Source: Pardosa pseudoannulata (Eukaryota > Arthropoda > Arachnida > Araneae > Lycosidae). From it: a DNA stretch of 64,000 nucleotides. Below the pieces are notes generated by a model. It ran no database searches and was not told where the DNA came from. It worked only from the letters and a program-made list of their open reading frames with translations. The position numbers and the translations under genes are program-made. Positions 50,680-61,225 of this stretch are shown here, piece by piece. Positions within the stretch are counted from its first letter, which is position 1; every line of letters begins with the position of its first letter. The stretch is from contig JAGEOH010000203.1 of the NCBI GenBank assembly GCA_032207245.1, positions 1 through 64,000 on the forward strand, in the 5' to 3' direction.

Positions 50680-51740
50680 GGACTAAAACGCCCCCGTATT
50701 TGAATGTCTTCAAACAAAAAAATACCCCCCCCCCCTAATTTTAAATGTTGAGGCGAAGAAAAAAAACGTAGAGGAATTTAAAAATAATAAAATTAAATCT
50801 TTTCGGAAACTAACACTGTTGATATGGTATTAAATACATAAATAGTAAAAACAAAGAAGCTTTTTAATAGTCATTTGAAAGATATTGTCTGGATATTGCC
50901 TTTTTAATGCCAAAATGTTAAGATATAAGTTAATAAATCTTCTTGTTCTATGTCTTGGAGGAATCACTCTTTTTATGTACGACCATGTTCCTTCTATGGT
51001 GTTCGTATGCACTCCAGTAACAGGATCTTTAAACCATTTGCTGTGGTGCACTACACAGTGCTCATATCCATGATTAATTAGGTTAGTGTATCCTTTCCAA
51101 CCATCGGTATATAGTACACTTCCTTTCCTAACATACCTTACAATTGCCTCTTCTAATGTTTTCGCACTACGGTTGGGCACAGTTAGTAAAACCATATGTC
51201 TTTGTTCTGTGTGTTCAACCATGCCCAGCACCCACACACCTTCCACAGAATGTCCTCTGTGATGTTTTCTTTTGCCAAATTTTGACTCATCTATTTCTAC
51301 CACTATGCCTACACCTCCAACCATTTGTTGCGTCATTTGACGACCTACGGATTGTACTATTCGGCGGATAGCTCGGTAGGAAATGTTTATTAACAACATT
51401 ATTTGTTGTCTTGATGAGTTATACAAAATCAAGAACAACACACGTGCAATTACTTCCCATGACAACTTTGTAGACAAAAATGGCTTTTTTTAAAATCTCC
51501 GATTTCGTGTCTACACTTTGAGGAAGTACACCTGGCTATATTAGGCCTATCCTTCCTCTGCCTAAATCTTCCCATGCATTTACTGCAAAATAGTTGTTTT
51601 ACATGTTCTTCTACCTCCATTTCTAAAATGTTTTTAGCATCATCAAAGCTTTCGCAACATTCTCTTCGCCTCAACATTTAAAATTAGGGGGGGGGTATTT
51701 TTTTGTTTGAAGACATTCAAATACGGGGGCGTTTTAGTCC
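50680..51740 (-). mobile_element. Merlin element 6 (1061 bp) with long perfect inverted ends
   Basis: Inverted ends of about 70 bp: GGACTAAAACGCCCCCGTAT..., a C10/G9 run and ...TTTAAATGTTGAGGCG. No 8-bp TSD is visible; instead ATTTAGCCAGGTTGAAT (left) and ATTTAGCCATGTCGATC (right, after an extra ACTGCTCC) form an imperfect longer direct repeat. A relative starts at about 63840. Confidence 0.88.
50830..51677 (-). pseudogene. Merlin transposase of element 6 (one frameshift)
   Basis: 51450-51677: N-terminal finger (LFCSKCMGRF, ARCTSSKC). 50830-51477: D1 VEIDESKFG, D2 LYTDGWKGY, E TIEGTWSYIKR, with KHHRGHSVEGVW. The two parts join by one shift near a T7 run at 51484-51490. Otherwise complete, about 290 residues. 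Confidence 0.9.
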
Positions 51741-52194
51741 ACTGCTCCATTTAGCCATGTCGATCTAGACTCCTGAATGTATCGTTTTTTAAATAAACGG
51801 TCAATCTCCTCCTCAATTTTCTCCCCCCATGCTTGAGGTATCTTGTACGGTCTTTCCACAATCATCTTACCTGGTAGTGTATCGATACTACATTCGTAAT
51901 CTTTTATGCCGCGTTCATTACACTTGGACAATCTTTCTTGTGCTTTTTCTAAAGTTTGAGAAGTTTTAGCTTCTGGCTGTCTCATCTTTTCGCACAGCCA
52001 ATTCCTTCCCAGAATGATTGTTTCATCTTGTCTTCTCGGTAACACATAAAATACATTGCAATATTCCTTCCCTTTATATAGAAATGCTATCTTGACTTTC
52101 CTACTCACATAGAACTCTTCTAACAAACATGTGTACAATTTCAGAGGCTTCTGTAGCACCTTTGTATTCAGATTCAGGTACAACTGGCATCGTG
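51741..52194 (-). pseudogene. Protease end and RT start of element T
   Basis: 157-residue frame: LEEFYVSRKVKIAFLYKGKE, ETIILGRNWLCEKM (protease C-terminal), IDTLPGKMIVERPYKIPQ, IQESRSTWLNG. It joins DSGAGF across Merlin 7 with one GCATCGTG removed (GFLILSRCQLYL). Confidence 0.88.
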
Positions 52195-53302
52195 GGACCA
52201 AGTGCATTTTTTACCCACTGGGTAAAAAAATGTAAATCTAAAAAAACGAAATACAATAAACAAAAGTAAAAATTTTAACTAAATATCTTTTATTTTGATA
52301 AGATGAAATATTTTAACAATCCGGTCAGAACTTCGATTATTAAACTTCCAGACAAATTCATCTAAGAAATCTTTGCGTTTTTCCATTCTAATCCCTTTTC
52401 TTCTTTTAATTTCAAGCTTTAGTTCGTTATTGAATGATTCGACGGCTTGAGTATTAACACATGTCTCATAATTTATAAATTCTTTCTTATGGCAAACAGT
52501 ACCATGATCATATCCCAAAGAATTTAATGATCCATAAGATTTATGTTCATCAGTCCATATTGTGCTTCCATTCTCAACGTTTTCAACAATGATCGGAATC
52601 ATTGTATTAGCCTTTTTATTGGAGATAACACAAGCAAAAGCACGAGTTATTTTATTCTCCACCTCAACAATGCAGAGAGCAACTGTTTTGTTTTTAGGAG
52701 CTCTGCCTCTATTGGATTTAATGTTATGATTTAAAGAGGTTTCATCTATTTCAATAACAACTCCAGGACCTCCTAGCTTATCTTGCCTTTTATCGTACAT
52801 ATCAACAATTTTCATAAATTTTGATATTATGTTTTTAAATGTCCTACCGTCAATGTTCATTCCGCAGCAAATTGATGCTTGAGGAATGTTTACCGACCAT
52901 CTGAGTAAAACCTTTAAAATTTTCAACAAAGGTAAATTAAATCCATCAAAAAAACTTTCATTTCGTATGGAAAGTCTTACCCTATATTTACTACATTCTC
53001 TGTTGCAGCACCTCCACATAACACCTTCCCTAGACTTACTAAATTTCTGCTCAACCATGAAAAAATGACAGCTTTCACACTTCTGATTTTTCTTTAGGAG
53101 CTTAATATCTCTTAAAGCTTTTATCAAATCACAAGTGCTCAATCTTGTCAGCTCAATCTCCAGATCATCAATTGACATTTTAGAGGTATTAAAAAAAATT
53201 TTTTTATAGTTTTTGGAGGGAAAACATTGTCAACATTTTTTTTACCCAAAAGGAGACCAAGTGCATTTTTTTACCCAGTGGGTAAAAAAATGCACTTGAT
53301 CC
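52195..53302 (-). mobile_element. Merlin element 7 (1108 bp), intact, perfect 8-bp TSD
   Basis: GCATCGTG at 52187-52194 and 53303-53310. Ends GGACCAAGTGCATTTTTTAC and (complement) GGATCAAGTGCATTTTTTTA; each is half of a hairpin AAGTGCATTTTTTTACCCA-CTGGGTAAAAAAATGCACTT. Same family and size as Merlin 4. Confidence 0.95.
52279..53178 (-). CDS. Merlin (ISXO2-like) DDE transposase, 299 aa, intact
   Basis: Full-length homologue of 38698-39600. Finger Cys pairs (QKCESCHF, WRCCNREC), PQASICCGMNID, D1 IEIDETSLNH, D2 IWTDEHKSY, E AVESFNNELK, C-terminal FVWKFNNRSSDRIVK. No stops. With perfect target duplication and matched ends, this is the best candidate for a recently mobile DNA transposon here. Confidence 0.95.
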   Translation of the reverse strand: MSIDDLEIELTRLSTCDLIKALRDIKLLKKNQKCESCHFFMVEQKFSKSREGVMWRCCNRECSKYRVRLSIRNESFFDGFNLPLLKILKVLLRWSVNIPQASICCGMNIDGRTFKNIISKFMKIVDMYDKRQDKLGGPGVVIEIDETSLNHNIKSNRGRAPKNKTVALCIVEVENKITRAFACVISNKKANTMIPIIVENVENGSTIWTDEHKSYGSLNSLGYDHGTVCHKKEFINYETCVNTQAVESFNNELKLEIKRRKGIRMEKRKDFLDEFVWKFNNRSSDRIVKIFHLIKIKDI

Positions 53303-53310
53303 GCATCGTG

Positions 53311-54000
53311 ACAAAATTAAAAACCCGCACCCGAGTCTATAAGTACCTTATACTTCAAACCTTTTATATATACCAAATTATCCTTTAATAGCTCCTCCAC
53401 TTCCTCAATATTATTAACTTGTTTCTTATGTTCTGTTACTATCTCCTTGGGCCTTCTTGCCACTTTCCTCGTCCTCGCTTCATCTTTAATCTCTTCTATT
53501 TTCTGTACGACATTCAAAAACTCCTCTGAAATGTGACTATAATTAATCACGCCTGTTTGAATTTCTTCTTGGTATCTTCTTAAACCTAAAAAGGCGACTT
53601 CTAAAATCATCTCCCGATCTTCAATAATCGCTTCTCCCAAGTCTCTCATCCGTCTGAAGTATTCGACACACGCTTCCCCTTTTCTTTGGTACTCCCTTAG
53701 AAACTCCCTCTTAGAAATTTTTTTACCAAATTCTCCAAGCATATACTCTTTCCAAGCTTCATATGTCACTTTCCTCATCTTTTTTCCCGCTTCAAATCTC
53801 TCATGGGCCTCTATGATTTTAAGGTCTGCCTTATCCAAAATTTCCTCAATCTTCTCCTCATCTGTCAGAAGTTTCCAAAATTTCTTCCTTTCAATTTGCT
53901 TTAATTTACTGTGCAGATCCTTACATGATATTTGTAATGTAAGATCTGCCAATAGCTTGTTTATGTCTGGGATATTTTTATTCTCCACCATGTTAGACAT
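53311..54000 (-). CDS. Gag-protease of element T, cut by Merlin 7
   Basis: The start is either MSN inside the LTR (53998-54000) or MVEN at the LTR/primer-site junction (53989-53991). Helical Gag (DLTLQISCKDLHSKLKQIER, EYFRRMRDLGEAIIEDREMI), no zinc knuckle, then protease YKVLIDSGAGF at the 3' end, where Merlin 7 interrupts. The frame itself is clean. Confidence 0.85.
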
Positions 54001-54018
54001 ATTCAAGATAAGGGTTAT
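53991..54018 (-). repeat. 5' LTR of element T, truncated to 28 bp
   Basis: Identical to 48509-48536; then Helitron sequence. Confidence 0.8.
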
Positions 54019-54019
54019 C

Positions 54020-55103
54020 AAGGATTAAACTAGGATCTTCAGAATCAACCAAATTACTAAATGCATCAATAATAATTATAGACGAAGTATCAATGTTATC
54101 TAAATATGCTTTAGATGCAATAGATGAAGTGTTAAAAAGAATATGTAACAACGATAAGAGATTTGGAGGAAAAACAGTATTACTTGGTGGAGATTTTAGA
54201 CAAACAGCTAATGTAGTAATGAGAGGTACAAGAAATGATACAGTAGAAGCATCAATAAAATGTTCAGATTTATGGAATAATATAAAGATACACAAACTTA
54301 TAACAAACATGAGATGTCAAAATCAAGAAGAATTTACAGAATGAATACTCAATATAGGAAATGGTACACTTAACACAAAAGACGGTTTAGTACAAATACC
54401 AAAACAATACTTAGTAAATGGTAACATAGTAAAAGAAATATTCGGTGACAATATTGATATCAATGATGATACTATACACAATAAAGTAATACTAACAAGT
54501 AAAAATGAACATGCACATAAGATAAACACTGAAATTATAAACATGATTAACGGACAAGAGAGAATATACAAAAGTATAGATACAATAGTAAGCGAAGATA
54601 ATAATGATCACATAAACTACCCTATGGAATTTATTAACAAACAACAACCTTCTGGAATGCCACCACATATATTAAGACTCAAGATCGGTACAGTAGTAAT
54701 GTTAGTAAGAAACTTAGATCAAAAGAATGGATTGATTAATGGTACAAGACTTATAGTAAACGAGATGCATAAAAACTTCATAATATGTAAAATACTTACA
54801 GGACACAGAAAGGATAACACTGTAGCAATACCAAGAATTGATTTAGCACCAAGTGAAACAACATTACCATTCTGTCTCAAAAGAAGACAATTTCCAATAA
54901 TACAAGCATTTGCCATGACAATACACAAATCTCAAGGACAATCATACAAACATGTCGGACTATACATTCCAGAACCATTATTTACACATGGACAATTATA
55001 TGTAGGTTTAAGTAGAGTAACAAATAAAGACAATCTAAAAATACAATTACACAAAGGAAATAATGGATACACAAGCAATATAGTATATGAAGAGTTATTA
55101 TAA
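54020..55103 (+). pseudogene. PIF1-like helicase C-terminal half (Helitron W)
   Basis: IIIDEVSMLSKYA (Walker B), FGGKTVLLGGDFRQT, NKQQPSGMPPHILRL, GTVVMLVRNLDQKNGLINGT, AFAMTIHKSQGQS, GQLYVGLSRV. One in-frame TGA at 54342-54344, where the copy at 9118 has Trp (EEFTKW); otherwise open to 55103. No Walker A here because the 5' side is missing. Confidence 0.9.
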
Positions 55104-55163
55104 ATTAAAAAATAAAAGTACAACAAGAAAATTAGACCTAATACTTGGTTAACCTAATATAAT

Positions 55164-55195
55164 CCCGTTCTTAGAACGGGATAGCAGAATGCTAG
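55164..55195 (+). other. Helitron 3' terminus (hairpin + CTAG)
   Basis: 8-bp perfect stem, 1-nt loop, then ATAGCAGAATGCTAG. Repeated at 62475-62507. Confidence 0.92.
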
Positions 55196-55936
55196 TCCTT
55201 ATATATAAAAAGATTGGATTTTACTGTTTTATTTATTTTTTGACCCCTTTCATTTGTGAAAATCCAAAGTGTTAAATGCTTATTATGATATTTAAATAAT
55301 TTTAAACTGCGTTAGATCGATTTAAAATACAAGGGAGATATTTATTTGTATGTATATTGGGTTATACAGCACGTGTAAACGTCATCAAATTTTGTTATGT
55401 TTCAACAAAAAAAGTCACAAAGTTGTTCGAATTTATTTGTATTTTTTAACCCCTGTTTAATGTAAAAATAAAATAAGTTGTTTGTAAAAGTGTACAAATA
55501 GGAGTTTATTGTTCCTAATAATAACATCAAATGTGTTAAAATCACAATTTCAAGCATTGTATGTGTTTTTGGTACAAATTATCAAGTTTTGTGTATTGTT
55601 TTATTATAGACTTTATATTGACAGTTAATGTACAATAAACAAGTTTATTCACGTCTAGAAAAGAACTATAAACTAAATATGTACTCTATATACTCTATAG
55701 TTTGTATTTTATGCTTTGATCATAATTTTTGTAGTAATGTCGTCGATTGGTTCTGAATGTACCAATCAGAAATAAATATAATCAAAACAGAAAATGTCGT
55801 GTTTTATTGTATATATATTTGACATTTATGTGATGTTATGAGTGTGTAAAAGATAAAATAGACATTTTGTAAATTTTCTTGATTTTTGTAGTTTTTTCTA
55901 GAATTTTCTAAGACTATATAAATAAAAAAAATTAGA
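55196..55936 (+). other. Helitron X 5' non-coding region
   Basis: About 740 bp with no ORF of note. Contains inverted repeat GATTGGT/ACCAATC (55745-55751, 55761-55767) and a TATA-like stretch at about 55912-55925 upstream of the CCCC-ATG start. Confidence 0.6.
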
Positions 55937-55942
55937 CCCCTC

Positions 55943-58301
55943 ATGTTTAGCTCTTCATCAAAAAAAGCAAGTTCAAAAAATAAAACTGAACAGAGCAACA
56001 ACACAAAGAAAGAGGCATCTAATGTAAATACAATATTTTCATTCAATGCAAATAATGAGAAGTGTGGTAACTTCAGCTCAAGTCCTCTATTCTTTGGTTG
56101 TTCTGTTTCAGATGACCACACTTCTCCTCAATACGGTTGTAGTGCATTGAATGCTGTAAATAATAAAAATAAAAAAAATCAACAAAAAAAATAATGGAAG
56201 AAAGGAGAATGAGCCAAATTTCTTTGGTAAACTGATGGCAAATTTAAATCAATACAATTTTATAGAAGTAGGGGTGAATGAAGAGGCAGAAGTTATGTCA
56301 AAAATAAACACGGATAGTGCAGGAAGAGTTACAGATATGGTAGTTGTACCGAGGGAAACTATGACGAAAATTTTTAGAAATGAAAAGGAGGAGAGTATAG
56401 ATGAGGGATTGGATAAACATACAGAAACTATGTCAAAATTTAATTTAGAAGGTAAAAATAATACAGATGATGTTACAGATACACTAGCGGAAGCTATGCC
56501 AATTTTTGATATAGATGAACACACATGTGGAAACATGAATGTAATATGTAAACATTGCTCTGCATTACACTTTAAAGAAGAAGTTAATAGAAATGGATCA
56601 TATAAAAACTGCTGTCATTTTGGTAAAGTTAGATTACAAGAAACAAAAGAATATCCTGATGAATTAAAAGAATTGTATAACAATAAGAATTTTAGATCAA
56701 ACATAAGATCTTATAATAGTGCTCTATCATTTGCATCATTAGGTGCTCATATTGAAAGTTTAAGTAATGGTCCATACTGTTTAAAAATACACGGTCAAGT
56801 ATATCATGACACCTACAATGCCAATAACATAAATAATGAAACAAAAAGAAAATATTCTCAATTATATATTATAGATACAAATGAAGCGTGTGAAATAAGA
56901 TTAAGTAATAATGCCAATTGTAAATGTGAGTTTGTTATTATGTCAAAGATAGATAGAATTCTAAGATCAGTGAATCCTTATGCAAAAGCATATTATAATA
57001 TGTCAGAAATAGAAACACAACAAAAAAACAATGGAACATTTAGAGAAGATTTATCAATGGTATTTAATAAAGATATAAATAGAACAATGAAGAGATATAA
57101 CACACCAACAACAAGTGAGATTGCAATGGTATTTACAGATAACAATGGAGAACCACCATTTAATAGAGACATTAGAATATACTCAAAAGGCATAAATAGA
57201 GATACATCTTCTTTAAGTATTCTAAGTCCACACTTAGACCCTATGACATATGCTATATTTTATCCATATGGAGAATCAGGCTGGCAACAAAACTTGAAGT
57301 TAGAATCATATACAGGAACTATGCATAAAATTTCAATGTTACAATACAAAATAGCACAATTGAGCATAAAAGATAATAAATTCAATCCAATAATAAACGG
57401 AGGCAAATTATTTCAACAATGGGTTATAGATTCGTATTTACAAGTAGAAGCTAATAACTTGAACTTTATAAAGACAAATCAAAAGAAATTAAGAGTAGAA
57501 CAATATAAAGGATTAATTGATTATTTAAACATAGAATCAGATCAGAACATAGAAAGACCAGTAATACTACCATCAACATTTCAAGGATCACCAAGAAATA
57601 TGAGAGAAAGATATCATGACGCTATGGCAATTGTATCTAAATACGGCAAACCAGATTTGTTTATTACAATGACATGTAATCCAAATTGGAAAGAAATAAG
57701 AGAGAATTTATTACCAGGACAACAACCATGCGATAGACCAGATTTGATAACAAGAGTATTCAAACTTAAATTAGAGGCACTAAGAGATGATATAATAAAC
57801 AATAAAATATTTGGTACTGTAATAGGTCATGTATACACAATAGAATTTCAAAAAAGAGGATTACCTCATGCTCATATGTTATTCATATTAGAAAATAAGA
57901 TTCATAGTGTTAATAGAATAGATGAGATAGTAAGTGCAGAAATACCAGATATTAAAGATGATGAAAGATTACACAATTTAGTGATAAAACATATGATACA
58001 CGGACCATGTGGAAATACAAATCAGAATGCACCATGTATGGAAAACGGTATATGCACAAAAGATTATCCAAAAGAATTCAATAATCAAACAAGAATAACA
58101 GACGGCTATCCTATATACAAAAGAAGCATTGGTAAATGGTATGAAAGTAAAAATACAAATATAAACAACATACATGTAGTTCCGTATAACAAATATTTAT
58201 TAAAAAGATATAATTGTCATATTAATGTCGAAGTATGTACATCTGTAAAGTCTGTTAAATATATTATTCAAATACATATACAAAGGATACGATTGTGCTA
58301 A
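55943..58301 (+). pseudogene. Helitron Rep (HUH) protein with A-run frameshift
   Basis: ATG 55943 behind CCCC (55937-55940). The first 83 residues (MFSSSSKKASSKNKTEQSNN) end at an A-rich run (56166-56193). One shift continues as GRKENEPNFFGKLMANLNQY into the 688-residue frame that starts at ATG 56235. The main frame has zinc-like Cys (ICKHCSALHFKE, NCCHFG), YAIFYPYGESGW, LFITMTCNPNWKEI, and the HUH site EFQKRGLPHAHMLFIL (about 57844-57890). After 58250 the frame shifts within the catalytic-Tyr region (KYIYKGYDCA). Confidence 0.88.
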
Positions 58302-59175
58302 TTTAAGATTATATAATAACAATGAAATTGATCAATACATAAATACAAGATATGTAAGTGCACCAGAAGCTACATGGAGACTATTAGAATTCAAAATGCA
58401 TAACAGATCACACAAAATAATTAGGCTACCAGTACATCTACCAAGAGAACAAATGAGATAAGATTTAATGAAGGAGCTGACAGAGAAGAATTACTTAATG
58501 AACTAAACAAAGACACTCATTTAACAGCATACTTTAAATTACAACAATATGATATAGAAGCAAGACAATATTATTATTCAGAAATACCTTTACACTACGT
58601 ATTTGCAAATGGTGAATGGCATAAAAGACAAAGATTACAAGATAAAATTATAACAAGATTATATACTGTAAGTCCTGCAGAAAAAGAAAGGTATTATCTA
58701 CGAAAATTACTTTTAAACGTTAAAGGTGCAACGTCATTTGGAGATTTAAAGCATACAATACAGACGAATCAGCATATGCAAGAGGATTATTTATAGATGA
58801 TAATAAACAAACAAATTTATTAAATTAAGCCTTGTATCTACACAATCATCTTCTACTATAAGACAACTATTTAGTTTTATATGTATATTTAATAAACTAC
58901 ATGATTCAGTTTCAACATACAATAAATTTTTTGATGGTATGACAGAATATATACAAGAAAATAAAGAAGTGACATTATTATGACAATTAAACACAGCATT
59001 AGAAAATCATTGTCTAACATTAAAAAGTTTCAACTTGCCTACAAAAACGTAAAGAACAAGAGTGTAAGAACAATGGTTACAACAGTTCATAGTGGATTTA
59101 AAATTCTATGAAAACACAGTATAATGGATTAAACTAGGATCTTCAGAATCAACCAGATTACTAAATGCATCAATA
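58302..59175 (+). pseudogene. Helitron X Rep end and helicase N-terminal remnant
   Basis: YINTRYVSAPEATWRLLEF, RLPVHLPREQM, YYYSEIPLHYVFANGEWHKR, ESAYARGLFIDD in shifting frames, then decayed helicase to the Ginger-like insertion. The Walker A segment present at 9370-9420 is deleted. Confidence 0.85.
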
Positions 59176-59514
59176 ATAATTGTCGCGCAACCGCGCCAAC
59201 AGCGCAACCAGAGATAAAAGTATATAAAAATGAAATATACAAAGCAGCTTTTAAGTAAAATATAGTTATTTATAAAAATTAAGACTAAATATCATCTATT
59301 TATGCCATGTACATGAACGAGAGGGTTATGTATCAACAAAACTGTGCAATTAAATTAAAAAAGCGCGCCAACAGTGCAACCAAAAATATAAACTTTAGTA
59401 AAACATAGAAAGATAGGATTTTAATAAATTAAAAGAATACAGACATAAGAAAAATCGTCTTAAATGTAAAAAGTAACAAGTATAAACAAAAAACATAATA
59501 TAGTCAACAGTTTA

Positions 59515-60743
59515 TTAAGCATGTTTGCATCTCCTACTATTTACTTTGATGACTTTCCCTTCACAAACCAACACCAATATATCATTTTCCAAAACTTCTT
59601 TAATTTCAAATAGACCTTCATAAAAAGATTTTAGTTTTTTTTTCTTCGTCTTAGTATTATTGTCAAAATCTTTTTTTACTAAAACGTTTTCACCAATTTT
59701 AAAAAGTTCTTTTTTAACTTTTTGAATGTCTTTAAATCTTGCTTCAAAATACCTGTTCTGATTAATTACAGCTTCTTTATGCTCCTCTGAAAGATCAACA
59801 TGTTTAATTTCACTACACGAAGAAATACATGTATTAAAACCATCCCTGTTTTTAAAAAGTACAAAGAGAGCTTTCTTGGTAGATTCGTGTACACTAATAT
59901 AGTATTTATACACGGTTGCAACCAATACATCGATCCATCTTTTATTTTCATTTTTTGTTTCTTCGTTGTTTTCAAAAATGTGTTTTTGCAGGTATCTAGT
60001 AATGGTTTGATTGAACCGTTCAACAATTCCCTGGCTCTGTGGATGTCTTGGCCATCCCCATATATGCGTTGTATGAGATGCTTCTCACAAAACTCATCTA
60101 CTAACGAGTTTTTAAATTCTAAACCATTATCGGTATGTAGAATTTTGAATGCGCCTTCAGAATACACCCCCTTTTCTAAACACTTTCTTATTTCCAGAGA
60201 AGATTTAGACATCAATGGAAATACAAACGCAAATTTAGAATAGACATCTACAATGATCATTATCCATTTATGCCCGTCATTTACACTAGCATATTTGTGT
60301 AAATCAACACAATCCACTTGAATTCTCTCAAATGGGAATTTTGCTAGTATATGCCTTCCCGTACTTTTTTCCTTTAGTGGATGGGCTTGTTTGCAAACAA
60401 GACAGTTGTTCACTACCTCCCTAATAATTGCCCTAGGGATCGAAAAAAACAATTTACCACACATTTCTTCCATTTTGTTTTGCCCATAATGTGTAGTAAA
60501 GTGTAACTCTTGAACCTCCTGCATCATAACATCTCTGTTGTCTTAGGGTATTACTTTTTTGTGATTCCCGTTTTCACAAAAAAGGTACAATCGCCCGTCT
60601 ATTAGTATAAAGTCAGTGGACTTTTTTAATAGCCTGCATTTTTTGTACTTTGATCCTTCAAAAGCAACCAACTGCTTATTTTTGAGAAGCTCTATCAAAA
60701 TATTGTACTCTTCCGATGTTTTTATGCTTCCTTTATAGGACAT
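59515..60743 (-). pseudogene. Ginger-like integrase/transposase
   Basis: Start MSYKGSIKTSEEYNILIELL at 60743; a TAA at about 60541-60545; then HHCC zinc region (HFTTHYGQNKMEEM, CLVCKQA), PFERIQVDCVDLHKYA (D1), KILHTDNGLEFKNS (D2), a frameshift, then WPRHPQSQGIVERFNQT (E) in another frame at about 60020-60080. 59515-59925 is the tail (YYISVHESTKK, GENVLVKKDF, GLFEIKEVL). The RHPQSQG..ER signature is the kind found in Ginger2/KRBA2-type integrases. At least two lesions, so inactive. Confidence 0.85.
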
Positions 60744-60848
60744 AGGGATTAAAATATATTTTTTTTACATATTTTAGAAAACATGTGTTCTTATAAAAAA
60801 ATGTTTTTTATTTGCTGTCATGTTTAGTAAAGCGGCGCACGGAATATG

Positions 60849-61088
60849 TGTGGCATTTTTAAACGGGAGCCTCCCGAAGATCAAGTATTGTTCAATGATG
60901 CTCCGCCCCGTATGTTTATTCATACTAAACCTTTTATTGTTGTCCGTACTGTTACTTAGCTCCATCTCCACGTTCCACATTCTAGTCTCTCTTCTCATCC
61001 TATTCAATTCCTGTTCCTTTGTCATGCGTGATGTTATGTATATTTTTTTTATTTAAATATGAAAATATAATGTGGTAATTTTACCACA
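60849..61088 (-). repeat. Solo LTR, F family (240 bp), TSD ATATG
   Basis: ATATG at 60844-60848 and 61089-61093. Same ends as F's LTRs with small internal deletions. Leader ORF MTKEQELNRMRRETRMWNVE, RSIIEQYLIFGRLPFKNAT. Inserted in the 5' side of the Ginger-like element. Confidence 0.95.
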
Positions 61089-61225
61089 ATATGATTATGT
61101 TATTATGGCGTGAGTTCGAGTTTGAAATGTGACATTTAAATTTTCACAATAATGTGAGTATGTATGGGCGTATTGTAAACATTTCAAAATAAAACATGGT
61201 TGCGCTATTGGCGCGCGACAATAAT

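Larger units (their letters stand above)
48509..54018 (-). mobile_element. Gypsy element T, 66-bp LTR, split by two Merlins
   Basis: Left (3') LTR 48509-48574 (TGTTAGACATATTCAAGATA...CTCACAACA), preceded on the minus strand by AAGGGGGGA. The right (5') LTR keeps only 28 bp (53991-54018) before Helitron sequence begins, so the right end is truncated. Primer-binding site TGGTGGAG. Merlin 6 (50680-51740) and Merlin 7 (52195-53302) interrupt RT and protease. Confidence 0.88.
54019..55195 (+). mobile_element. Helitron W, 3' part with terminal hairpin
   Basis: Helicase C-terminal coding plus the 3' end: hairpin CCCGTTCT-T-AGAACGGG at 55164-55180, 11 nt, then CTAG (55192-55195), the classic Helitron 3' signal. 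The 5' side is cut by T's LTR. Joined directly to Helitron X (TC at 55196). Confidence 0.88.
59181..61220 (-). mobile_element. Ginger-like DNA transposon (2040 bp), TIRs, TSD ATAAT
   Basis: Inverted ends: left TGTCGCGCAACCGCGCCAAC and (complement of right) TGTCGCGCGCCAATAGCGCA, both leading to GCGCAACC. ATAAT at 59176-59180 and 61221-61225; the empty sequence is present at about 54078 (CAATAATAATTATAGACG). A related subterminal block (GCGCGCCAACAGTGCAACC) lies at 59366-59384. It encodes one gypsy-type integrase and no RT. Integrase plus inverted instead of direct repeats fits the Ginger group. A solo F-type LTR sits inside. Confidence 0.82.

Noticed and set aside
51680..51700. G9/C10 runs in Merlin 6 as regulatory G-tracts
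   Set aside because: They are part of the inverted ends and vary in length; no further evidence for quadruplex function.
54342..54344. UGA read as tryptophan (altered genetic code)
   Set aside because: Other Trp codons in the same frames are TGG, TGA also serves as a normal stop (for example 4637-4639), and the affected genes are decaying transposons.
59181..61220. LTR retrotransposon remnant instead of Ginger-like element
   Set aside because: The termini are inverted, not direct, repeats, there is no RT, and the empty site with a 5-bp duplication fixes the ends.
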